64,000 nucleotides of DNA from Opisthorchis felineus (lineage: Eukaryota > Platyhelminthes > Trematoda > Opisthorchiida > Opisthorchiidae): NCBI GenBank assembly GCA_004794785.1, contig SJOL01006398.1, positions 23,684 through 87,683 on the forward strand. Reading direction: 5' to 3'. Every line of letters starts with the position of its first letter. The stretch's first letter is position 1. The position numbers and the translations under genes are program-made. Below, piece by piece: positions 1-11,000 of the stretch. The notes below the pieces were generated by a model. It was given only the letters and a program-made list of their open reading frames with translations. It searched no databases and was not told the DNA's origin.

Positions 1-30
<30 letters not shown>
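1..30. repeat. (AT)15 microsatellite
   Basis: Uninterrupted AT dinucleotides at the very start of the window; they may extend to the left. Confidence 0.95.
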
Positions 31-33
<3 letters not shown>

Positions 34-860
34 GGAAACAGTGAGATATTGGCAACAAGTGAAGTGCGTTCGGAATTATTACTGCCGAAGAGATTAACGT
101 ACCTGAACAGGTCGTCCAACCTCAGGATTGCGTCCCAGGTGAGAGCACAGTTTACCTGTTAAAGGTGGTCCGAGATGTTTTCCTCCTTTCCGTGCATGGG
201 GAAACTGTACACGTGCCCGATGCAGTGATTTGACCTGAACCTCCATACCTTACCTACTATGTTTGCATTCGTTTGTTTTCTTCCTGACTGGCACTTTCCT
301 TGGGTATGAAGTTCGCACCGCGTCGCATCCGAATTCAACTTTTTAGCATTAACTCCGATGGTCCTTGCCCGGTGGGGTGTTAATCTGTCGGGCCTGAAAT
401 CAATTAATCCTCCCACGCTTCAACTGCGACTTGGATTGTTTGTATGAACTCTTTTAAGGTCTTTCAACCACACCATTAGCAGCTTGATTGAATGGCACTG
501 TGTTATAATGATACAGTTATTGTGTAAGAATTGAAGGAAATTACTTCTTCAAAATTGAGAACCGGCAACACTTTTCCAGCAACCCTTGCCTTGTGGACAA
601 GTAGCAAAGCCAGTTAATTGCTGTTATTGTAGAGAACAGTGTTATACTACTTTCTGTAGAAACACGCTTCACCAGCACGTTTTTTGTGGTGGCGCCTTTG
701 TAGCTGGACCCATGATATCGATCGCGATCTTTGCCCATGGTGTTTGCATTCGATATTCAATGGATTGGATTAGTGCAGGAAGTGGTTGACGCGCGTAACA
801 GCCACGAACAGCAGTTTCCACATTGGAATTCAGTTTCGGCGACCAATAGTACTCGCACAT
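31..860. other. no recognisable gene
   Basis: A short open plus frame runs from about 70 to 213 (QPQDCVPGEST...VHVPDAVI, then stop) and looks protein-like, but I cannot assign it. No splice pair or family motif supports a gene. Confidence 0.4.
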
Positions 861-976
861 TCGTGCTTTCATTCGAAGGTTGCCCAAGCCTAGACAGAAA
901 CAGTCGAGATGCCGGAGTTGGGTTCGAACCATGAACCTTCCGGTCAGTTTGGGGCCTAAGCACTGAGCTATCTTAT
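861..976 (-). repeat. tRNA-derived SINE, copy 1
   Basis: The reverse complement starts with an A-box-like GATAGCTCAGTGCTTAG, then ACCGGAAGGTTCATGG and the B-box-like GGTTCGAACC. The family body follows: TCTGTCTAGGCTTGGGCAAC. The 3' tail is cut off. Confidence 0.8.
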
Positions 977-1799
977 GCCAATCCCTAAATAGCAGAATAA
1001 GCTGATCACCTCTGGATTCACCTGACTTGTTAGTGTCTTCTGATGATTCAGTGCTCGACGCTTAAGAAGTATGAGCTGATCCTTGGCCGGCAGATGCTAT
1101 TTTCTCCAAAACCTTTGTGGGTCGAATAAAAATTTTATGTAAAAATGTTGCATTTTGTTGTATGTATGTTCAAACTAAAAATCAGCCTAATCTATCCTAA
1201 TTTTGTCGCGATTTGTTTTAATCAATCTCCCTTCTTAATTATTGGGGCGCATTATATGTTAAACTTGCGGTGCTATGACTTCAGATATGTTTGTTTTGAA
1301 ATTGGGGGCTGTCCAGTTTTCATCCTTACACGGCATTTGAGGAGGCGTTAAATGAATATATGAAGGATAACTATGTGGTATTTGTGCGTGCAGCGATTAA
1401 TCGAGACATCAACGCTGTTTTTCGTTACTAGTGAGTGTACTACAAATGTAGCAAGCAGCCAGGAAAGACCAATGGAAAGTCGAGGATTCCGAAGAAGCTA
1501 GTAAGCTGAGCACATTTGCTATAAACAAGCAGTACGCAAAGCACCGGCTGTCCAGTACGTTTTTTCTAAGGAGGCAGGGGAATCATCTCTCGGTCACCTC
1601 TTATTATCTCGAACTTAATCATAAGGTGATCAAGTTTTTTGTACGATCGGCTTCCGGTAAATCAACGGTTAAACAAAGGAGTTTGGCACCTATAGGGCCT
1701 TGCTGAAGTATTGAACACCGTCATGTGAAGTGCGGTGGTTTGTAACCGATGAATTCGGCAAGGTCTTTACCACTCGGGTGATATACAACTACCGCTGGA
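977..1799. other. no recognisable gene
   Basis: AT-rich spacer between two SINE copies. Frames are short and none resembles a known family. Confidence 0.4.
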
Positions 1800-1978
1800 A
1801 GTGTCGGGGCGAGAGCGCGAATTTACTGACCGGAAAGTCCGTGGTTCAAACCCGGCCCCTGCATCTCGATTTCTCGTGGCTAGGCTTGGGCAACCTGCCA
1901 ATATCCCATCCCTCGTGCTTTCTTTGGGTGGTATGGCGGTTAGGCACCGAAGGGGTGCTACAGCTGATCTGTTTTTCT
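1800..1978 (+). repeat. tRNA-derived SINE, copy 2
   Basis: Carries ACTGACCGGAAAGTCCGTGG, GGTTCAAACCCGG, CTAGGCTTGGGCAACCTG, CCTCGTGCTTTCTTTGGGTG and GGGTGCTACAGCTGA: the full body and tail of the family. Confidence 0.85.
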
Positions 1979-1984
1979 AGGTGA

Positions 1985-3870
1985 TTGATAGTTGGTTTTT
2001 ATGGTGGCGGATGATATGCCTTCGGTTGATTAGGCATCAGACCCATAGCCGCATGTTAGTCGTGTGCGCCAGCTCGGTTCGTTCAGCTCTCCAATACGAT
2101 CGACGTAGATCAGATCTAGTTAGTTGATTAGGCATTATGGACCCCTAGCCGCATGTTAGTGAAATGTGTCAGCTAAGTTCGCATCGCAACCACCGACAGC
2201 CTCCTTCACTGAAGTCGTGACTCAGTGGTAGGCGTTATGGTGGGCTGCTCACCATATACATCACTAGCCGCAAACTATCTGGCAACTCCCCGGAGCCAGT
2301 CATGACAAACCTGATACGTTTCGCCATTTTCAATGAAGACCTCTACTGCAGTTTACCACAAAACTTGAACTACGGGCATAGGTTATCATCATCTTCAAAC
2401 CTCGTACGAGCTATCCGAATATAATGTGTGAATGTGTCTACCGCGATGATTGCTCGGAATAGAAATTGTCGAGGTCTCAGAACAAAGGATTCGGCATTCG
2501 TCTAGTCGATCAGCAGATACAAAGCAAAATTTAATCACAGGAGTGACACTCCCTCATATTTTGCGTCCATGAGCACAATGTAGGCTCTAGCAAGCCTGAT
2601 GGACTATTTCAGTAGAACAACCTGTAACTTTCGTCCATTGCATGCGATTCACGTTTTACAACGATTTACAAATCTTATTTCATTAGGGACCGTTTTTCCA
2701 AATTGTGACGGATGACCTTTGAGATTCGCTCACCTAAACGAATCATCAATACAGAGAAGTTGCAGAAAATGCATTAGACATAGATCTTCTTGGTTATTAA
2801 GTGGTAAACTTGAAGACCTCGCAGTCTTCGAGGGATCGATTACATTCTGCGGATACCGAGCGGCGGAGTATTGCATACCTTAGCAAAGTTGCTGAAATTA
2901 CCGCTCTTGTTACAATTGGAGTTGACTGCAGGACATCATTTGTGGGTCTGCTGCTACCGAAAGGATAACAGCTGTCGTTACCGTGTTGCGTTCAGGTCAT
3001 GTGACTACTTTCGGTTTAATTTCTGTACGGCATAGCTTGTTTTGATCTTGAATATATATTTCTGCACATTCGAGTTCACAAGCACGATCCCAAATCAATT
3101 CGTCAGCGGATCGCGTCAATAGGAGGTACCTGACCTTGTAATCTGTGACACTAGACATTAGCTGCTGATTCGACTTTTGTTTGTGCAATGGCCTTATATT
3201 CACACGGGCAGACGTACGGAAGACAGAATCTGTAAAATGAAACTGTACAAGGTTTCGTCAGGAGTTCGACCCAGTTGACAACTTGTATCTGGCATCATAA
3301 GTCTTCAACCGCATCTGCCATTGTTTATCCAATACCAGCAAGGCTTCCTTTATGGTTGACTTTTCGCAGAGGTTCATGGCTTCAGACATCCCTTGGTTTT
3401 CCCCCTTTCCTCTAGATGAAGTCGTAACCGTTCCGAGCTGTGTTGCTCAGTAAGTTTTACTAAACTATTGAAAACTGGTAGAGCGGAATTGTAGTTGGTA
3501 AACGTCACCTTCCAGGCGTCCCAACCATCGGCTGTCTGATGAGAGACGGGATCAAGTTAGAACTGATCCGGAGCAGACATTTGAGCGAATATCTCGTAAA
3601 ATATCGACATCAATATCTTATGCCCCATACGTAGAACCCAACATTGCAAGGATTGATCGCTTATCAGTGGAGCACCTTAAAACTGAAAGTCAACAGCGGA
3701 CTGTAAACCACGAGTGAAGCCAATCAGCGGGTTCGGTCTGGCTGTGCCACCAAGCGCCTGTGCACACTACGCGTAACAGCGACACGCTTGGAACGACATG
3801 GGTGAACAAGAGCACAAATGAACTGGTCGAAAGAAAGACACAAGTTTAGACGCAATACACCACTCATAAG
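1985..3870. other. intergenic, no recognisable gene
   Basis: A short direct repeat (gttgattaggcat...cccatagccgcatgttagt) occurs near 2023-2060 and again near 2122-2161. Nothing else stands out. Confidence 0.4.
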
Positions 3871-3879
3871 AATGCTGAA

Positions 3880-4070
3880 AACTTCGACAGCCCACGATCG
3901 GTTTCGCCCTTCTTGGGGCTCATCAGGTGGACGAAATCTCCGAATTTCCATCAACCTTATGTTCTACTTCAACCCAAATTGCACGAAATTAGCGGGATAC
4001 ACTCATTTGCATACGGATTTTGTTTTGACGAGAGACTCACATGGAACCCAGCGGAATCTCTCGTTTATAC
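3880..4070 (+). repeat. interspersed repeat family R2, reference copy
   Basis: Contains GGTTTCGCCCTTCTTGGGGC, TCATCAGGTGGACG, AATTTCCATCAACC and GACTCACATGGAACCCAGCG. Parts recur near 28110, 31808, 36268, 43370, 47025 (+) and 47290-47480 (-). The class of element is unknown. Confidence 0.65.
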
Positions 4071-4828
4071 CATTTTTAAGCAATGCCCGGTCCAACAACA
4101 GCGAAACTTTCGACGGCAACACACTGGGTGTGTAGTTGTACACATTTTTGTTCCATTGCCGTAAAAACGTAGGGAGACTGAGCGTCTAATCAAGGAAATC
4201 ATGATCCTGGTGATGGCATTCGACAGCAAGGTATCCGGCCCTTCTGAACTTCGTTCAAATGTAGGGCTGTGAAGCTAGTCAAGCTAAGACTATACCAGCC
4301 TACCTGTGCAGTTCCCTGTTTCGGTGTCGTCCCTAGTTCCGTTCTAGGTCGTCCAAACGGCATTGTCTCGGTGCCCGAGATTTATTGCGAGGTTTCAGAG
4401 TGAATCACGAGGATTATATTCTTCGTGGATCGTAGTCCACCTAATTGTGTACCAGGTGCTGGGATTTTCTGTATCATGGCAAACACATCAATATGGGAAA
4501 AAGCCAAATGATCCCGTCACTTATGAGGCGTGTTTCCATAACTGCATGTGGCGCCTAGATTTTCTCTAACTTTTCTCAGTATGGTTCTGGCTTCCCGAGC
4601 CAGGAGTTTGCTTCTACTTAGGTGTTCATTCGACGAAGTTTGATCGTTTGAGAATCACGAACCATGTCGCATGTTGCTGTGATGTAGAGTGAATTTGGGC
4701 TGTAAACCCAAGACGGAAGCAGGATATCGCTGGGAGCATCCTCCCTTTGATTTAAGTTCATTGGACGATGTTCAGTTTTAGAACCCAACACACTGTATGT
4801 TAGGTTTTTGTTTTTCTGTTTATTTCAG
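4071..4828. other. 5' flank of dpy-19
   Basis: Should hold the promoter or a 5' UTR intron of dpy-19. I see no convincing TATA box or other element. Confidence 0.3.
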
Positions 4829-5087
4829 CATAAGTTGTGTTGGTTGTATCCCAATGGGTCGGCGCGTAGAGTTGAGAGAAGTCATTGTGGCTTCCGATCG
4901 ATTCCGAACTCGCTGGAGGCTTCGGACAGCAGCTGTGGTCTTGATAGCCCTTGTCGCTGGCTTCCTACACTATGTGCATGTCAACTTGCTACACGAAAAC
5001 AGCTTGTTCTTTTCACACCTGTCCAGCCGTGAACGCGAGATGACCTTCAGAACTGAAAGTGGATTTTACTATTCTTATTTCAAGCAG
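4829..5087 (+). CDS. dpy-19: dpy-19 exon 1 (coding from 4854)
   Basis: Encodes residues 1-78. It holds a short basic cytosolic start, the first transmembrane helix, and the first luminal segment SHLSSREREMTFRTESG, which contains the acidic residues (Glu60, Glu62, Glu68) among which the catalytic Glu reported for C. elegans DPY-19 should align. The exon ends in phase 0 at CAG/gtactg. A pyrimidine-rich tract ending in AG lies just before 4829, leaving 25 nt of 5' UTR. This is either the acceptor of a 5' UTR intron or a spliced-leader acceptor. An upstream ATG at 4797 is in frame but adds residues unlike the family. Confidence 0.93.
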
Positions 5088-8000
5088 GTACTGTTGTTTT
5101 TCTGTGCCAGTTGAGTTGCAATTGTGCTCCAGAGACTTGATATGTTAAAGCACAGATCACTTGTATCTCCCTCTAATTTGTCTGTCACCCGTGATCAGGT
5201 TTGTTCAGCATGGCAGAGGTTTGCTGAGGTTTGCGGTTGCTTAAGGTGATGTGACAGCTATTTACTGTAAGGGTGCAACAGTTGGACGACGTTGTGCTCT
5301 GACAATACCACCTCTCGAAAGTCTGAATATCTGAAGAGACTGATTTTTGGTGATTAACTAGTGTTCGGTTCAATCGAGCCCTGTCAGACTATCCAAAGTA
5401 TCTCCAATCGAAGACTACACTATAGTTTATTCGACATTTCAGCATACGGTGTGCAACAGCACGGGGACCCCAAACAGGTGGATAGATCGACATCAGAGCA
5501 AGTATATAGACTGAACTCAACTTCTCAATGGTCTTTTTGTTTGGAGGATAGCAATTCTAGTGTAAACCTGTTGGAAAATTCGGTGGTTGAATCCGTTTCG
5601 TTTTTTTGTTATCCTTTCTATTGAACGCGTCATCCTTATTATTATTGTTACTACTATTATTATTATCGTCATTATTATTATATAATTATAAATCCGCATG
5701 ACTTTTTCCTCTGTTGCGAAATATATATGGGACCACCATGGTCTTAGTTATGTTAACACAAAAGTTAACGTGCTACAATTTGCTCGTCTTTTTTGCGAGG
5801 TGGATTACACTTATCGACAAAGTATTCGCAAGAGATTTGGAATGACCTACACCCGTTCTCATCCATCCTCCGAGTACATCCCCTTGGAAGTCTACTTTTT
5901 GTGACATTCGATTCATTTGTACAATGTGCCTGTTGCAATCAGCCTAAACAAATCTTCATGGGGACTAGGTTCGGATAGAAATCCACCGTAAAGCATCAAA
6001 GCACCGTTTTTATAGCAAACACCATTCGAGAGTATGAAATCTGTCCCCTAATTTTAGGTGCAAAAGATGGTTTTTGGAGAGAAGAATACTCGAGTATTTC
6101 CTACGTTTTGTTGTGACATCTTTGGCGAATTAGGGAAGCTCAACAATTGTTTAGGCATATCTGGGCATCTGCCATCCACTGAAGAATCTTGGATATGCTC
6201 TATCCAGTTTTGGGTATATATATATATATATATATGCATTCCTTTGGGTTTCGTTCCTTTTTCCATTTTCAACACCTTTCGTAAGGTATGGAAGATGTCC
6301 TGGGGGAAATCAAGTTTCGATTGGAACAGCACAAGGTGATGGGATGCAACGTTTTCGGTATATCATTATTATTCATATGTATATTATTATTCATTCTACT
6401 GAAACTTACCTATGGATTATCACTTTTCATACGGACGTGTTTCTTTCGAAGATATCACTCCTCACGAATTGAAGCCTTCGTTTGGTCTCTCAAAAGGTTT
6501 TTTGGACCCTCCTACGCATGTCTAATTTCGGTCGGTCCTTTCTGTTAGTCCGTCTTGCGGTGTGACGACGTATTCACCTAAATTTTTGAATGGGTCTGTT
6601 AGAAGAGTAGCACCGCCATTAGAGATGTGATCCTACTGTGTTTCCAAGACCGTCTATCCCGTTTCACAAGCTGATTTATGAACTGAACTATTATTGCCCC
6701 GTATAATTCAAACTATTTCCATTTTCTCACGTTCATGTTGTTTTGCTTTTCGTATCAGCTGATCCTTTCCCCATCTCTGAAAGTCGGATGGAACTCCCTC
6801 CTTGCGGACACGCGAACTGAACATCCCAGATGCTGGAATGCTTCTCAGGGATCCAAAGGTAACGGTTCTCGTTTCGCCTGCCAAACACTAAATCTTCTTT
6901 TTCGCGACTCCGTGCAGCACTGGATCAGTGTGGTCAGACCGAGTTGAACGCTATGCAACGTTTCAACCTCTATCCCGAATTGATTTTAGCCGTTGTCTAT
7001 CGTTTGGCTTATACTTATGGACTCTTGTCCCAAGTGTGTTACCGTGTGAATCGTGACATTCCTGATACTCCGATTGCTTTCGCAGTTACTCCGAGCATGT
7101 TTGAGCACACCAGATACAATGACTCGTAAGTTTGCGAATTATCAACATTCTTGTTTGTGAAAATTTCTTCCCTTTGTTTACGGTCAATGAAGGTTTGAAC
7201 TCACGGTGTCCGGTTGTTAATTAGGTGACTGTTGATCCGTTCTCCGAGCTTGGAGATCAACAGCTACGCTGTCTACTACCAGTAGACATGTTATACGAAT
7301 TACTAATATTTCGACATTGCCACTCGATGTTCCGTTCACTGGTTTCCTATGATTTCCAACATGGGTTTTCCCTATGATGCATTTTTTTTTGTCGTGTCAG
7401 TCTCAGCCGATCGGTCGAAGAGAAATATCAGAGATACTTGAATGTTACATCTTTAGAAAGTGTGTGCACTCTCTGTTACCTCTTGAATGGGATGATTCCA
7501 CTTGGGACTTGAGTTGACTTAACATTACTTAAAATTATCTGATGCAAAGAAGACAAGGCAACATTTTATAGGCTGTTTTTGTGAGTACGTGTGTGTCGGA
7601 TACACGATATATAGGCTTGTCATTTGAGGCACAGTTCTCAAAACTTCATGCACAATCTATTATACACTTTGTCTTGGTTAATCATTGTCACGGGGCAATA
7701 GTTTGAACTGTGATTCGCCCTACCTCCTGCTGGCTAGCGGCGAGTGCTCATGTGTGAGTTTGCTTCGTAAATCTCCGATCCCAGTTTTTCCCGTTCCAAA
7801 TCCACTAGGCCGGATCTCCGGCGTATCTCATATAGTGAGTCACTGAGTTCCCGATACTAATACTGACACACGAGATAGTGTTGTTCATAGGACAACGTCA
7901 TACAAGCCATGGACTACGCGATGTTCAATATCGAGGCGACGTTAATCTCTCGTCCACGCTGTTGTTTAACTCACTGTAGTGCGCAAAAACCGGTAATCAA

Positions 8001-11000
8001 CGTATTTTTCTTTGAAACGATACCACTTATGGGTTATCAGGAAAAACTTCGTGGACTATTTTAAGTGACAGAGAAAGCGCAGACAGTATAGGCACCAAAA
8101 GAGGCTGCCAAAAATTAGTCCTGTTGACAAGAAAACTAAAATGGAAGCACTCGTTGTACTCACTTACATCTGAGTATTTTTTTGTAGCGTTTGCCGAATA
8201 AGCCCCTGGCTTATTATTTACCAGGTCTTCCGCAAGGATAAGTCACTCTTCAGCTGAGAACATTCTGGCTGTTCATCATTTGTCAGTTGATTGTCTGTAG
8301 AAGTCAAGTTATTTTCTGAAAACCGTAAACGCGAGATTCAACTGGGATTCAGATGGGCCCCCCCGTTACCAGTAACTTGGTTGGCGAATGGGTGTATTTC
8401 GTCCAGTCATCAGTTAGTTCGAACAAGAATCGCACTTAAATCTATGTGAATTTATCTGGCAACTTACACCACCCTATCTGTTACAGAATTTCACTGGAAC
8501 CTACGGAAACAGTTGGACTGGAAGATCAGTCGATAGTCAGTTGTGTCGGTCTTGCGGAGCCATCATATTTCTATATTGGATCGATTTTCTTTCTGGCCGC
8601 ATTCATTATCATCAGTCTTGTTTGGTCTGGGTGGTCCGTTGCATCTTCTGCATCCTCAATCCTTGGCTCTCGCGACACACTTACCTCCTATTGGTTACCT
8701 GTCTGGGGAGCCCTGCTTCCCGTGGTGGCCTACTTCTTCAACCATCGGGAAGCCACCCGGGTCCAGTGGGTTCCGCCTTTGAGAGAAAACTTTGCCTATC
8801 CCTTTTTCACACTGCAGCAAGCTTGGCTGTTACACATGCTCTCGAGTCCGGTGAGTTTTATCTAACCAGTCATTTGCTGCTTGAATCATGGAATAAGCAG
8901 AGGGCTGAAAAGTCCCTGTACAGAGAAAAACTATTTTTCCGACCGGTCTCTTAGATATCCTTCTTGCCCCTTTCGCTGAAAAATTGATCACATCGATGTC
9001 TATCTCGGTCGGTGTTCAAACCAATCGCATGAGATACCCACGAAACTTCAAGACTTCAACGCGAAATCCGCCTAAAGAATGGCCTGAAACGAGTCTTTTC
9101 CCAACCCCACGGACGTGTGGTCGATTTGAACCCTAATGTCCTCCCCATACTCGTTCACGGTTAAAGATAGTCAGCTTCCATTGGTTTTTGCAATTTAGAA
9201 TATCAGAAATCTAAAACGTAGTTCACTGAACCCATAAATGCTATGGTAAACTCTGGAAGGAAGTTGGTCGACAGACTCGAGGATGATAGCTGCGGTGGAA
9301 AAAACAAGGTGGCGTTGACGGAAATTCCGGCTGAAATCCACCTGGGCCTCTCGTTTATAATAATTCTCAACTGAATGTGCTGCACAAAGGCCGCCTCATG
9401 TTTCATTTCGGACAATATTCAAGATGTCGAAGGTCGTTGAAAACTACTGGCTCACCACCGGTCTCTTCGTCCCTGGGACTCATAGAATAGACCTAATCCC
9501 TGAATTTTCAACTTCATTTCCTAACTGGACACCTAATTTTACAATAAACGAACGGAGCCGGGAACGAAACTGATTGATGAATCGGTTGTTGACAATGTTT
9601 TCCACAGTTTAGTATACCTGTCCGCTTTGGACCATCAGGAATACCTAAAAGTAAGGTCAATGTCACAACGAAATACACTCAATTCACTCTTCTACTCCAG
9701 CTCCTGACCAGGCAGTGATTATGAATTTGAGTGCTTCCATGGTCTTGGATACAAGTATTTCTTACTTCACTCAAACCTTCAACTGGCTACCGTATTAGTT
9801 TACTATGAATGAGTCCCCATTAGCTTCGACTTTGTACGGTCTACAGTCCCCGTCATTTCAGTCGGTTCGACCCGCATACTCGCTTGAATTTCATCGTTTC
9901 AGTGACAACTTGTCCTTTTAACTTTGCTACGAACGTACAAGCCCGAACACTGGGTCGAGCATTTTGGGTTGAGTTTGATCTTGAACTATATTTCTGGTAG
10001 TCTCAAGATGATAGTCCACTCCAGAGAACCTTTATCGATCAATTTGATTAGCTTTCCTTGACGCCTTCATGCGTCTCTATTCTCCTGGATCCCTTCTGCT
10101 AGTATTTTTCCAAGTAAACAGGGTTCTTCCATGAAAATGATCTGTCGCGTCAGCGCAAGTTACCAGACCACCTGTCTCATCTCGGTTGCCTTTTTTTCTG
10201 AAGGCGATTCGGCGAGATGGCTCGGGGATTAAGGCGCGAACGTATTGGCCGGAAGGTCCGTCGTTCGAACGCAACCTCCGAATCTCGACTTTTCCTTTCT
10301 AGGCTTTGGCTACGTGGCATTATCTCAGCCCTCGTGCTTCTTTCGGGTGGCGAAGCACCGAAAGGGTATTACAGCTGAACGATTATTATTTTTCGTATAT
10401 ATTCGGCGTACTGTGGTATCAATCAATTTCGTCTTGAATATCGTCGGTCTGATACTCCTTGTGCGAAGAACATTTGTACAGCTTTTTGGAATATTCTATT
10501 CCCCTTGTATATATTTATTAATTCAGTCACATTGGTGTTCTGGAATCTGCAAATTCGAAATCCTTCTGGCCTCCTATTTTTCTTCAAATTCTCATGCTCG
10601 ACCAACCTGCGCAGCCAATTGACGACTAAGGTTAAGATGTTGCGTTGTTGGCTTGTTCTTTTTGAAGAATTTCTGCATTCACCTGCATAATCCGCTTCCG
10701 CATTCCCTGGGAACTGACTTAATGGTTTCGACAGATCTGAACGCACTTGTCAGTCAGCTATGATCGAGTGAATGTCTCCCTGGTGGCCCCGTAACGAAGG
10801 TGGCACTGACAACGACACTGACAGCGGTATTTGAAGTTTCTCTGCCCGCTACTGCTTGTTCCTATCAGGTGTTAGCTTCGGGTATCGTCAACATTACCAC
10901 ATGACCTGACATCTACCTCCGCCATTCAAAAATGGACCCAGATTGGCCACTTTGTCATAAGTTGTTGATAGAGGTACTCGGTCCAGGACTATCGTTCCTA

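Noticed and set aside
8541..8954. 137-codon plus frame overlapping dpy-19 exon 4
   Set aside because: It runs in another frame across a conserved exon, beyond its donor, and has no family similarity.
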